Positions 54,441 to 63,721 of a stretch of 64,000 nucleotides of DNA are shown here, in pieces (the stretch's first letter is position 1; every line of letters starts with the position of its first letter). A program made the position numbers and the translations under genes. This stretch comes from Cepaea nemoralis (Eukaryota; Mollusca; Gastropoda; Stylommatophora; Helicidae), in contig JACEFZ010013483.1 of the NCBI GenBank assembly GCA_014155875.1, forward strand, positions 62,001-126,000, written 5' to 3'. The notes under the pieces were generated by a model, which saw only the letters and a list, made by a program, of their open reading frames with translations, did not search any database and was not told where the DNA came from.

Positions 54441-55340
54441 ACCTTTATTGTGGAGACGACACTTGATTGATTATGCTCTTGGTTTGTGGGCGGGATCTTT
54501 CCTCCCCTCGCCCTTATTTCTTTATAACGGAAAGCAACCCGGCGTGGTGCCTGGCTTCACCTTCAGCTGCCGCTGTCGTAGAATGACTGCGTTGTTGGGA
54601 AATCGAGCGACATTTCTGTCCTCCTGGTGTTCACATCATTGAGGGGTTACTCCACTCCACCGGTGCTCAGGGCTAAGAGAGAACCAATCTACTTGACAGC
54701 ATGACTAGCTGGGCGGGGCGAGACTTGAAGGGTGTGTTCACCCTAGGTTGGGTTGTGGGCCTGACTGGGCGGTGCTCTAAGTCAGAGCCACGGGTCATTT
54801 CACCGCGTCAATTTGTTCCATTCGTCGCTCCAGTTGTTTCATAGCCATTGCCAGGCTTGTACTGGTGTTCCGTGTCAGCAGTCCGGGTCGACTAGTCCTT
54901 CACAAGATGGCCACCAGGAAATGTTCTGAGAAGTAAACGAGGCCGGCGAGATAATAATAACATCACCCATGAAGTACCGGTTGTTCTATGATAATATGGG
55001 GCTTTATATCCACCATATACCCAGCACACCTCAAGCCGTGTCAGGGGGTCCTTTACTTCCTTCGCTTTACACCGGTCTTAAGACATTGTTTAAACGAATA
55101 CATAACCGGAGTGATTTCTGGCTTCTTCGCCTGGACTTTTCCAGGTCCAATGCCTCCTCGAATGATTCTGAAACCATATTTTGAGGCACAAATAAAAGTG
55201 ATGCCCTTTCCATTCTGTTAGTGCCCAAGTTCATTTCATTCTCGTGATCCCTTCCTCGGCTGTTTTCCCTCCCAGACACTGTCGGAGAATGTTCCAGCTT
55301 CCATATTATCAGACTAAATTTACCCCAGAAACACTCGTTG
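54441..55340. other. GC-richer spacer sequence, unassigned
   Basis: Clearly higher GC than its surroundings, with several short ORFs and no recognisable domain. Possibly an LTR or other mobile-element terminus; no terminal repeats found. Confidence 0.4.
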
Positions 55341-55343
55341 CTA

Positions 55344-56328
55344 TGATGGCGAGTCAATAAGTAAGTCACACAGTTATGTGGGATGGCAGGTAAATGTAGT
55401 TGATGTTTTCTACAGGTGTCATTAGGTGACAGCGGCTCCAAATGTTGCTGTATGAAGCCGGGGGCGGGGTTGGGGTGAGCGCCCAACCTTGCATAATTAC
55501 CCCAATGGCTCGTGTATTCATCACCTACACAGCAAAAGTCCAACTCCTGGCCTTCTCGTGGCGGAGCTGTTTTAACTAACAGGAGAAGGGGCGGTGACGA
55601 GTCACTGGCGCCGAGAAATAACTAGAACGCTCTAGATGTGTATGCACGTACATACATGTACAGACACGTGTATGCGTGACTACACACCTAAATTCGAGTA
55701 AGACCACAGTCTGCTCTAGCAAAGGAAAGGTGCTGAAGACGGAGGCAACCAGCTAGGAAGGCGCACCACAGAAATCAGGATGCCACGCAATCACGCGTAA
55801 TGAAATATGTCGACTACTACTAAATAGTTATGGTGCTCGCTCTGCTTTTCGACCCCCAGGCAGGTGCAGTGCCGGACAGCTGGGTAGAAACATTTTCTCA
55901 TGGACGCTCAAACTAGAGGAGTGTTGTTTCTTCGTGACAATGCCAGACCACATACGGCTCGATTAACTCAAGGGAAAATTAACCAACTAAGGTGGGAAGT
56001 TCTGGAACATCCATCTTACAGCCCCGACTTAGCACCTAGCGATTTCCACCTTTTTGGTCCACTTGAAAACACACCTTGGCGGGAGACATTTCGCGAATGA
56101 CGCCGAAGTTGAATGTGAAGTGAAAACGTGGTTTAGAAAACAGCAAGCAGTTCTATGCAGGCCGGTTTGGGAGGACTGATAAAACGATGGGATAAGTGCG
56201 TCGATGTTGGTGGAAATTATGTTGAGAAATAAAGGGACAATGTATGTATAAAAATAAACTGGTTTCAAGTTGTTATCATATTTAGTTATTTTTCTACAGC
56301 AATTTGTGACTTACTTATTGACTTCCCC
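55344..56328 (+). mobile_element. Mariner-type element, rearranged relic
   Basis: The motif AGTCAATAAGTAAGTCACA at 55352-55370 recurs inverted at 56306-56324, as mariner terminal repeats. 55915-56100 encodes LFLRDNARPHTARLTQGKIN and LEHPSYSPDLAPSDFHLFGP, the second Asp and third Asp (S-P-D-L-A-P-S-D) region of a DD34D mariner transposase, with a frameshift near 56090. The first half of the transposase is missing and the centre (55400-55890) is unrelated sequence. Confidence 0.78.
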
Positions 56329-56384
56329 TAGTATTTCTAGTAGCATTTATTATTATTATAATTATTGATGATAGAGGCATTTCA

Positions 56385-56860
56385 CTGTTAAGTCATACTG
56401 GGAAAATATTTGCAAAATTCTTGAAAAAAGATTACGAACCTACTTTAGAACCCCAGCTAAGCGAAACACAACTTGGATTTAGGAAAAACAAAGGATGCAC
56501 AGATGCCATTTTTTGCCCTTAGGCAACTTAAAGAAAAATCAATCGAATTCAATAAAACACTCTACTTAGCCTTTGTCGACCAAGAAAAGGCATTCGATAG
56601 GGTAGATAGAAACAAGCTGTGGGAAATCCTTAAACAATATGGAGTGAGTACACATCTAACACACCTATGTAGAAGTTCATACAACAACAGTGAGTGCATA
56701 GTGAGAGCAACTGGAGGACACTCAGAACCATTCACCATAAGATCCAGAGTACGACAAGGTTGTGTCCTGTCCCCTCTCTTGTTCATAACATATATAGACA
56801 ACATATGTAAAGAAACCAGCCAAACAGAGACAGCAAAAATACCGCATGACGAGAACACAT
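56385..56860 (+). pseudogene. LINE reverse transcriptase fragment
   Basis: After broken frames (GKIFAKFLKKDYEP, QLGFRKNKGCTDA) it reads YLAFVDQEKAFDRVDRNKLW, GVSTHLTHLCRSSYNNSEC and VRQGCVLSPLLFITYID, RT blocks 2-4. The YADD box is lost where Repeat-E begins at about 56862. Family not LINE-I; it could be the missing RT part of LINE-II or LINE-III. Confidence 0.85.
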
Positions 56861-56861
56861 G

Positions 56862-57125
56862 CTGCAGAAGCTGCCGGATCAGCAAAGCAATGCTCTAATT
56901 GTCCGCCTGTCGGAGCTTCGATCCTAGACCAGCCGCCAACCAAGGCTTAGGGCCTGGTCTGCCCTGCCATGACACTTTGTCTTAAGGTTGCATTTCCTCG
57001 CACTAGGGTAAGGCTTGTACCCTCCCAATTGCCCTCTTCCGCCCGAAGCCGTTGGCACAATGTGGGGTGTCGGGGTTGGTAAGCGCCGCCCAACGTTCGG
57101 CGCTAACAGAAAGCAGGTAGTACCG
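56862..57125 (+). repeat. Repeat-E copy 4
   Basis: GCTGCAGAAGCTGCCGGATC, GAGCTTCGATCCTAGACCAG, CTGGTCTGCCCTGCCATGAC and CGGCGCTAACAGAAAGCA. It interrupts the RT fragment. Confidence 0.8.
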
Positions 57126-57239
57126 TCTACTGTTATACGGTAGCTCAGTCATATCTGACTAAGACCTGACACAAAAAGGACACACACACATGTACACATT
57201 TCTGACACATTTCCCTACGTAATGAATATCTATCTACAT

Positions 57240-57458
57240 ACCGGCCCTGTGGCGAAAAAGATTAAGAACACAATTCGTAATTCCGAATACAGCGTTCGAA
57301 ACACAGCTGCGGACGATTTGGAAGCAGGCCGCATTGCGTTGATTTTCATACAGTGGCAGGGGTGCTGGTTGTTCAGAAAGCAACTTACCAAGTAATCAGA
57401 AAACAGTACAAATATGCTGGAGTCGACTGCGACATCCTGTAAAGGATATGCAACTAAC
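57240..57458 (+). mobile_element. SINE-C copy 5
   Basis: CCCTGTGGCGAAAAAGATTA, GCGTTCGAAACACAGCTGCG, TTGTTCAGAAAGCAACTTAC (the AATGGCAAAC block is partly deleted) and CTGTAAAGGATATGCAA. Confidence 0.82.
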
Positions 57459-57950
57459 TAACTAACATACATAACTACCCATCTGCCTCTCTCTCTCCTT
57501 CCCTACCTATCTGTATATCTATTTACCTACACAATACCCAACAACATAATGCTTATCTAGCTACCATGTACTTGCCTCCCCCCTACTTGCCTCCCACCTG
57601 TCTTCCTCCCCAACATATATATCTACATATCTATCTAGCTACCTACTTGGAGAAGTGAATGACAGCTCTGCAACAGTTAACGTGGAGATGGCACATCAGT
57701 AGCAGATTGTCTACGGCAGACTCCCCCTCATAGAGGCAAATCTCTTTCAGGGCTCAGCCGAGCTGAACATCAGCTCTACGTAATGGAGAGTCAGAACTTA
57801 GTCTCCCAGAGATTTACCACCCAGCCAACCCCTTATGGCACAACCAACAGTTATATTAATTCATTTGATACCAATTATGACTGTAGTCTTATTGGTCAAT
57901 ACGGTTATGTATGAATTAGCCTTGATCAAACATTGATTTATTTTAAGCAC
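57459..57950. other. Spacer sequence, unassigned
   Basis: CTAC/TATC-rich simple sequence (57459-57650), then unique sequence. No exon found. Confidence 0.5.
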
Positions 57951-57959
57951 TTCGGAAAG

Positions 57960-58075
57960 GCTGAGTAAAAGTAAACAACTGCGACTGAGAGAAAAGAGTT
58001 AAAGTAACAACTGCAACTGAGAGAAAAGGGTTAAATTAACAACTGCGACTGAGAGAAAAGAAAGTAACAAATGTT
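57960..58075 (-). repeat. 29-bp minisatellite, arm 2 (3-4 copies)
   Basis: Inverted counterparts of the arm-1 repeat: GAGTTAAAGTAACAACTGC and similar, period about 37-39 bp with the extra GAGAGAAAAG. Confidence 0.7.
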
Positions 58076-58084
58076 ACGATTAAA

Positions 58085-58312
58085 AAAAATATGTTTTGCA
58101 TTTCCTTTACAGAATATCGCTGTAAACATCAGCATCTTTCAGCTGATTGTTGATTTCGTGGCAAGATTATGCTCAGTAGTCTGCCATTGCTTTCTGAGCG
58201 ACCGGCTCAAACCGCTTCCAATTCTCGTGCGCTCACGTCAACCACGAGAGTATTCGGGGTTACGGAGAAAGCTGCTAACTCCTCGGCCAGGGAGACCGGC
58301 AAATGTTACGAT
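58085..58312 (-). mobile_element. SINE-C copy 6
   Basis: On the minus strand: a GGCCGAGGAGTTAGCAGC head, AGCAATGGCAGACTACTGAG block and CTGTAAAGGAAATGCAA end. It interrupts inverted-repeat arm 2, and arm 1 lacks it. Confidence 0.82.
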
Positions 58313-58394
58313 AGAGAGTTAATATTTGCGTAATCATTACTTTAATAGTTGCCAAGTATCTATACTCAACAGGTGGCATGTTTCACTACAGGCA

Positions 58395-58655
58395 CCGTAC
58401 AGTGCTCCAGGGAGACAGCCTAAATTGTGTACCTAGAATGCCTTGGGAAGTAAAAGCTGCCGGGGTGATACTGACCTCATCAGTCACCGAGTGCCGGTTG
58501 GTCTATAGACACATGGATCTAGCATCGTGTGCCGGTTGGTCTATAGTACACATGGATCTAGCATCGTGTGCCGGTTGGTCTATAGACACATGGATCTAGC
58601 ATCGTGTGCCGGTTGGTCTATAGACACATGGATCTAGCATCGTGTGCCCGACGTG
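58395..58655 (+). mobile_element. SINE-F copy 5 with 37-bp terminal expansion
   Basis: CTTGGGAAGTAAAAGCTGCC, GATACTGACCTCATCAGTCA and CACCGAGTGCCGGTTGGTCT, then about four repeats of CTATAGACACATGGATCTAG plus CATCGTGTGCCGGTTGGT. A second case of tandem growth inside a SINE. Present only in arm 2. Confidence 0.8.
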
Positions 58656-58832
58656 TTTTAGGCGTGTTAAAGGGTTGTTTATTTTACTGACTGTAGAGAT
58701 CGCTCAAAATAAAACAAAAGTCTGCCTTTAAATGTGTGCCAACGGCACGCCAAGAAAAGATGGTTACACACATCTGCAGATGTGGAGTGATACATTTACT
58801 TGACGCCATGAGATGCCAACAAACTTGAAAGA

Positions 58833-59027
58833 TTATGTATTATTATAAGATCTCAGGGATTTAATTCCAACAACCAACATAACAGTTACAACATCACAGG
58901 TCAGTTCGGGTGTCAAGAGACCGTATCTCTCCAGCGGGACAGGAGTGACCACTAACTCCATTGTTCTAGTCCAGGTGTCGGCGTCTCGGTTGCGCACGTT
59001 GTACACACACACAATTGTCGGCATCAT
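58833..59027 (-). CDS. Divergent micro-ORF, arm 2 (64 aa, unknown)
   Basis: Starts MMPTIVCVYNVRNRDADTW and runs TMELVVTPVPLERYGLLTPE, LTCDV, followed by VTVMLVVGIKSLRSYNNT and stop. Over the shared 47 codons it differs from arm 1 at only two codons, each by two base changes, and both alter the amino acid (Ala/Val and Leu/Pro). The region is one of the most conserved parts of the inverted duplication. Function unknown; same alternatives as for the arm-1 copy. Confidence 0.45.
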   Translation of the reverse strand: MMPTIVCVYNVRNRDADTWTRTMELVVTPVPLERYGLLTPELTCDVVTVMLVVGIKSLRSYNNT

Positions 59028-59039
59028 GGCATATTCTTT

Positions 59040-59295
59040 CAACTGGCTGGCTGTATGTTTTTATACTGATAACGGACGGAGGTGACACGTGATTGTGGTT
59101 TGCTTGTTTTCATTGCGGCATCCTTTCTATTGCTGGTACATGCAAGGAAAGGTTTTATCTACCAGAGGATTAGAGGCCTCTTGCCAAAGAAGTCGGTACG
59201 TGGCATTCAGACTGGAAAGCTGTGGAAGGCAACAATGACTTCCTAATTACTGACAGAAACCATATATATAGACCCTGCTCCTAGACCACTCATTC
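59040..59295. promoter_or_regulatory. Divergent TATA promoter, arm 2
   Basis: TATAAAAA on the minus strand (59058-59065) serves the micro-ORF; CACGTG at 59086-59091; TATATATA on the plus strand (59263-59270) serves kinase B, with a plausible start site about 25-30 bp downstream around CACTCATTCTG. All are mirrored in arm 1. Confidence 0.75.
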
Positions 59296-59303
59296 TGAGC
59301 CCA

Positions 59304-59498
59304 GTGGTGATTGCAAGAGGTTGTGTTCTTAACTGTGGATCTGTTCGACATTTGGATACCTTGTACTTACCAGTGGTGATCATAGCCAGTTTTGTGTTAC
59401 TGCAAGAAATATTTTGTGCCTTTACAACATTCTTTGGATTTAGTGTTCTAACTGTGAATCCCTCGTACTTACGAGTCCATACATCTAATTTATTCAGG
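59304..59498 (+). other. Conserved open leader upstream of the kinase B ATG
   Basis: The kinase frame is open throughout (VIARGCVLNCGSVRHLDTLY, LPVVIIASFVLL), as in kinase A, again without an in-frame ATG. Differences between the arms are frequently amino-acid changing, which argues for 5' UTR, but neither arm acquired a stop. Confidence 0.45.
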
Positions 59499-60122
59499 AT
59501 GTCTAATGCAGTTATTGGCGAGGCTGTCTACCTAGAATTAGACGTAGATTTTGTAACAACTTTTTTTCAGCCTATTGATGTTATTGACAATGGAATGTGC
59601 GGAGAGGTTGTTTTGGCAAAACCCTTGGAGGACATAACACGGAAATGTGTGGTGAAAAAATTCAGTTTACTAACAGAAACAGAGGATAGATCAGCAAGAA
59701 ATGAAAGAATATTCAAAAACGAGGTGAAGTTCATGCAAGGTTTGAGGCACCCATATCTTGCTACTAGCATGCTGGCCGTTAAATGTCCTGGATATTTAGC
59801 CCTCTCAATGGATTACTATGAGGGACGGACATTGAATCACCACGTCGGCAGCATCAGCATTGAGATGGCGGAACTGTGCGTTATACAAGTGGCCTGTGCT
59901 CTTCGGTACATGCACAGGAACAACCTAGCTCATCTTGACGTGAAACTGGATAACATCTTTGTAGATGGTGAATTTAATGCCATTCTGGGAGACTTTGGCT
60001 TGTCAGTTGTATTGTCGCCCGAGCAGCAGACTTTGCCTAAGTACAAATGCGGAGGAACACCTTGTTACTTTGCACCGGAACGCAGGGATGCAGAACCTGA
60101 CACGGAACTTGACCCATACAAA
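59499..60122 (+). CDS. Kinase B, exon 1 (protein kinase catalytic domain)
   Basis: ATG at 59499 (MSNAVIGEAVYLELDVDF), donor gtaagt after AAA, 208 codons, phase 0. Landmarks: NGMCGEVVLA glycine loop, CVVKKFS Lys, NEVKFMQ alpha-C Glu, HRNNLAHLDVKLDNIFV catalytic loop with HLD in place of HRD, LGDFGLSVVL and GGTPCYFAPE. Paralog of kinase A. From about codon 115 onward the two are nearly identical, while the N-lobes have many substitutions and a one-codon length difference. The frame continues into the intron to 60248, but the donor and the phase match to 62372 show it is spliced. Confidence 0.92.
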
Positions 60123-60369
60123 GTAAGTCTAAGAACTGTTTATATGTTGTCCTGTAAAATCTTGTTTGTTTCATTTCGTTCTTATGTTTGTAAGACTGGT
60201 AGGCACAAACCGAAAATGTCACAAACTGTGATTATCTTGATTCCATAATCAACAGCAATGGCCACTGTTGAAAAGAAGTTACCCGCACGCTGGTCAAAGC
60301 AATGCGGAGATTAAATATCATTAAGAACCTATAGCATATCACCAGCAAACAAGCTAAAGTAACACATGT
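60123..60369. other. Kinase B intron 1, first part
   Basis: A LINE-like relic may begin at about 60215 (TGTGATTATCTTGATTCCATAATCAACAGC-like YLG/INS block), too weak to annotate. Nothing else seen. Confidence 0.4.
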
Positions 60370-60640
60370 GAAGAGGTCAGCAAGGCCGAATGGATAAGTG
60401 CTCTCGTTCTTAATCATCCGGAGTGCTGATGTCAAGGTAGCGGGTTCAACCCCTACACCGGTCAGTTTCACTAACATGTTGACTTGTCGTCCTTGACTTG
60501 CGGATGTAAATTACAAGTACATCAGAGGTTGGAGTAGGTTAGCCTTATGGCGATGGACACTTGTAATAAGGAAAGCTAATCCACACCCAAAAATCAGTCA
60601 AGTGCTACAAGAAGTTGTAGCTCGTGTACGGACTCCTTCC
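60370..60640 (+). mobile_element. SINE-B copy 7
   Basis: Head with AAGGCCGAATGGATAAG (A box) and GGTTCAACCCC (B box), body GTAAATTACAAGTACATCAG and GGAAAGCTAATCCACACCC. In kinase B intron 1. Confidence 0.9.
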
Positions 60641-60644
60641 TTAT

Positions 60645-60790
60645 ATTCAAAAACCAGCGAAGAGTCCCCAAAACTAATGGCTCCAGCTGCAATTGGTTAT
60701 GTGTCTGTCTGGCCTTTCTTCGGAGTAATGAGGTCGACCAGATCCCCTGGTCACTCCCTGCTACATCACTCTCTCAAGGAAAAATTGTGT
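60645..60790 (-). pseudogene. LINE-IV C-terminal fragment
   Basis: ACCAGCGAAGAGTCCCCAAA and TCTGTCTGGCCTTTCTTCGG, then GACCAGATCCCCTGGTCACT, collinear with 41530-41650. Confidence 0.72.
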
Positions 60791-61214
60791 ATTTGTTCTT
60801 CCACACTTCTTCAAGTCTGTCTATCTGTAATCTGTCGTTGAGTTTAGCATGCAATATTTGAGCATTTCTTTGAGGTATCAAAGACCTTTCACTGCCGAAC
60901 CTATCTCTCGCATCCCTTTGATGTGTTCTATTTCTGTGATCTATGCCACTTTACGTTCTTAGTTTGAAGTCAAACAATGTCCGTGTTGGAACTACGGCCT
61001 GACCACAAATCATGTCCATGAGTGTCTGGTGTGCATATTTCTTGCTGCTCTTCCGGGAAACGTGAAATGTTGACAGCTGAGAATACACGCACCTAGATGC
61101 AAGCACAGTAGTCTGATGCTGACATGAGGGGAGGGGAGGGCGGGGGGAGTGTAAGTGTGTTCAAATTTCCCTCGAGGCGGGTATTTGTGCCCTGACCCGG
61201 GCTCCCATGTCGTA
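60791..61214. other. Kinase B intron 1, unassigned part
   Basis: No exon or family recognised. TTTGAGCATTTC...CTATCTCTCGCATCCC may be degraded LINE-IV. A G-rich segment lies at 61128-61150. Confidence 0.4.
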
Positions 61215-61485
61215 AAGGTCAAGGACCCTTATACATGCCCTGGGCACATCTGGCGTATGGTGCTAGACCCATCTTCTAACTGACCAATCGGCCCTGTGTG
61301 GGTGATGTGGTCAGTAGCACGCCGGCCGCCTTTACTCCCCAAGACATTTCCTAATACCCATGTTAGCTTGGGTTGATCTGAGAGCCCAAGTCTGTTGTAA
61401 ACATCCGCCCCGATGTGGATTCGAACCTACGCTCATCAGCCAGGCATGCTAGAGCCCAGCCATTGCTCTACCGCGGCTCCCCTCC
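61215..61485 (-). mobile_element. SINE-F copy 6, with intact tRNA-like head
   Basis: On the minus strand it starts GGGAGCCGCGGTAGAGCAAT (A-box region), then GTAGGTTCGAATCC (B box), GGCGGATGTTTACAACAGAC, CCGGCGTGCTACTGACCACA, GGCCGATTGGTCAG and GATGGGTCTAGCACCA. This copy ties the 5', 20.7, 45.5, 50.9 and 58.4-kb pieces into one tRNA-derived family. Confidence 0.85.
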
Positions 61486-61499
61486 CATATCCTTGCTGC

Positions 61500-61625
61500 C
61501 TAAAATGTATACCGAGAAATATATTGGGAAGTAAAGGCGTGCGGCGTGTCACTGACAATATCACCAGTCGCCAGCCGATTGGTTTAAACATATGGGGACA
61601 GCACCATATATCCAATACTCTCCGT
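61500..61625 (+). mobile_element. SINE-F fragment, opposite orientation
   Basis: GGGAAGTAAAGGCGTGCGGC, ATCACCAGTCGCCAGCCGAT and ATATGGGGACAGCACCATAT, placed tail-on beside the minus-strand copy so the two form an imperfect inverted pair. Followed by a small TTGACCTCTG repeat to 61672. Confidence 0.72.
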
Positions 61626-62097
61626 ATCATTGACCTCTGCGTCATTGACCTCAGAGGTCATTGACCTCTGCCTCTTGCAGTCTGATACCTCCGATATTTC
61701 AGCAACTGTTACGATAGGGGTTTACGTTATGTCAGCTTCATCTGCAAGACTTGCGCTGTCCCTGGGTGCCAAGTGTTTCATCTTCACATATTCTAAGCCA
61801 CCACATCATGAGATGGGGTGTTCAGCATTTTCTCGCTTGCAAGACAATTCCTGGAAAATTATCCGTTTCAAGTGTTATCAGACCGGGTCGATCCTTGAGC
61901 TACACATAAGGTTTCACGGTCTTTGCAGGATGTCGCCAATGGCTGAAAAAAAAAAAAAAAAGCTGTGGACAAAAGAGACAAGCGGCGTGAAAGCTACACA
62001 TGGACAGACTACATTAAGACATGATCAGTACAGTCTAGCAGTATGTACAACGAAACCTCAACACTAATATTTGTGGAGGTCAAATGTCGCCAGCCTT

Positions 62098-62215
62098 CAC
62101 TAATTGATTGATTGATTGATTAATTGATTGATTGATTGATTTGGGAACCGACATCACAGCATTCGGGACATTCCCATAAGCGCTCCGTCCCCATCCTCAG
62201 CATCCAGCGAAGAAG
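62098..62215 (-). mobile_element. LINE-IV 3' end with (TCAA)n tail
   Basis: TTGGGAACCGACATCACAGC and TTCGGGACATTCCCATAAGC match 41473-41530. The (GATT)n run at 62103-62140 is the inverted tail. Confidence 0.82.
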
Positions 62216-62219
62216 ATGC

Positions 62220-62365
62220 GACAATGCGAAATATGACTGGTCTCAACTGTAGTAGTAAAACTTTTTTTTTTTTTGGGGGGGGGGGGGGGGTCTCGGTTGT
62301 TGCAGTAAGACATGTTTTGCTTGGGTCTCGACTCTTGTAGTAAGACATGTTTTACAACTGTCAAT
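62220..62365 (+). repeat. 34-bp minisatellite in kinase B intron 1
   Basis: About three units with GGTCTCAACTGTAGTAGTAA and GTAAGACATGTTTTGCTT, interrupted by T and G homopolymers (62261-62291). Inverted equivalent of 48838-49190. Confidence 0.82.
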
Positions 62366-62371
62366 CTCCAG

Positions 62372-62490
62372 ATGGACGCTTACTGCCTGGGCGTGGTGCT
62401 GTGGTGCCTGGTATTTGAACGAGCCTCTCACGTGGACATCGATTATTATTGTGAAGCCAGGCAAAGACGAGATCTGCAGCCACTGATCAG
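62372..62490 (+). CDS. Kinase B, exon 2
   Basis: Acceptor gtcaatctccag and donor gtaatg, 119 bp, phase 0 in and 2 out. It encodes MDAYCLGVVLWCLVFERASH plus VDIDYYCEARQRRDLQPLI. Kinase subdomain IX Asp and the G-V-V-L-W motif are conserved with kinase A. The equivalent of kinase A exon 3 was not found in the remaining 1.5 kb, so kinase B continues beyond the window or has lost its last exon. Confidence 0.92.
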
Positions 62491-62524
62491 GTAATGAATG
62501 AAATTTCTTTCTATCATTCTTCAC

Positions 62525-62542
62525 AAGCACACACACACGTAC

Positions 62543-62608
<66 letters not shown>

Positions 62609-62755
62609 GTGTGCGCACACACACCTAACAACACACACACACATATTAGCGCACACACAAATCGAAACACTCACACACATACGAGCGCACACACACACCG
62701 ACACACATACACACACACACGCACATACGAGCGCGCAAACACACCGACACAGGCA
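62525..62755 (+). repeat. (AC)n microsatellite, compound
   Basis: A pure CA run at about 62540-62604, then CA-rich sequence with ATACGAGCGCAC interruptions. Intronic to kinase B. Confidence 0.95.
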
Positions 62756-62762
62756 TAAATAG

Positions 62763-63008
62763 TCAAATATACGCCTGTCTATCTGCCTGCTGACCTGCCT
62801 GCCAGCTCTGTCTGTCGCTGTGAAGTATTTTCTCTCGTTGTGTTCCATTATCTCTTTTCCTACAAATGTGTCCAGCTGTCACAATATGTTCCAGCTGTTG
62901 TTTTCTCATGTGGCCACAAAAAGACGGCTGCTTCTTTCTGATGCTAGTAATTAGTTGTCCGTGTGTCTTGGTCTCCATCAAAATGTTTAGATTTCGTCTA
63001 CCCAAGGA
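62763..63008 (-). pseudogene. LINE-III C-terminal fragment
   Basis: The minus strand reads GRRNLNILMETKTHGQLITS, IRKKQPSFCGHMRKQQLEHI and VTAGHICRKRDNGTQREKIL, collinear with LINE-III at 46.1-46.35 kb. Confidence 0.78.
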
Positions 63009-63324
63009 GGTTGTAGCATTCTACTATAAAACCCCATCCTCATAGTTTCTGTAGATATTTGGTTTGTGTACTAATTGTCCAAGGTTCAGTCATATATTAT
63101 ATGCGAATGAAGCCTGATAAACTGCCCCTGTTTGCCTACAACGCAAAACATGGAATGTTAAAGTGTGAGGAATCCATAGACTTAGATGGCTGGATAACAT
63201 TAGAAATGTTATGGAAAATAAATTCATAGGTATTGATCTGCACTCATATAAGTAGAGACAAGAAGTAGAGATCAGAGGACAGACTAGAAAATATAAACAT
63301 GGTTAGGTTAATTGCGGCCACATT
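63009..63324. other. Unassigned sequence
   Basis: Possibly more LINE relic (TTAGATGGCTGGATAACATT), but no readable frame. Confidence 0.4.
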
Positions 63325-63520
63325 GGGATTCTTCTTCTTCTTCTTCTTCGTTCATCCGGAGTTTTTTTTCGGATGTGACTGCGTTGTGCCTGTTTGCAGC
63401 AGAGCTGCGTTCTTGCGCCGTTAGGCCGACACATCCGACTTCCGCGGTAATTTGTTGACCGGGTTAACCTTTCCGGGGGTTTCTTAGGACGTTAAATTGG
63501 GATTCGAACCCACGGCCACC
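63325..63520 (-). mobile_element. Repeat-D copy 2
   Basis: CTTCTTCTTCTTCGTTCATC, GCCGTTAGGCCGACACATCC and GGGTTAACCTTTCCGGGG as in copy 1, and additionally GGGATTCGAACCCAC (63500-63514). Inverted, that reads GGTTCGAATCCC, an RNA polymerase III B box. So Repeat-D may be a tRNA-derived SINE with a GAA-type tail borrowed from LINE-I. Confidence 0.68.
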
Positions 63521-63721
63521 AAATGATGACAGCGGATGCCAAGAAACAGAACAAATAACACAATAACCATAGTGTGTCGATATATCGTCCTTAATTTCAA
63601 ATGGGAGGTCACGTTTGGTGATATATTATCATTCGGCACTGAAACAGTTAAACATTCTAATCTGAGCGGATCGACCTCATGACCACCGGGCTGGCAGGCG
63701 ACTTTGCTACCGCGGCTCACA

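Noticed and set aside
54441..54960. Possible LTR or promoter island because of raised GC
   Set aside because: No terminal repeat partner, primer-binding site or coding match could be found by eye, so it is left as unassigned.
60123..60248. Unspliced continuation of the kinase B frame
   Set aside because: The donor at 60123 and the acceptor at 62372 reproduce the exon structure and phase of kinase A; the read-through sequence has no kinase motif.
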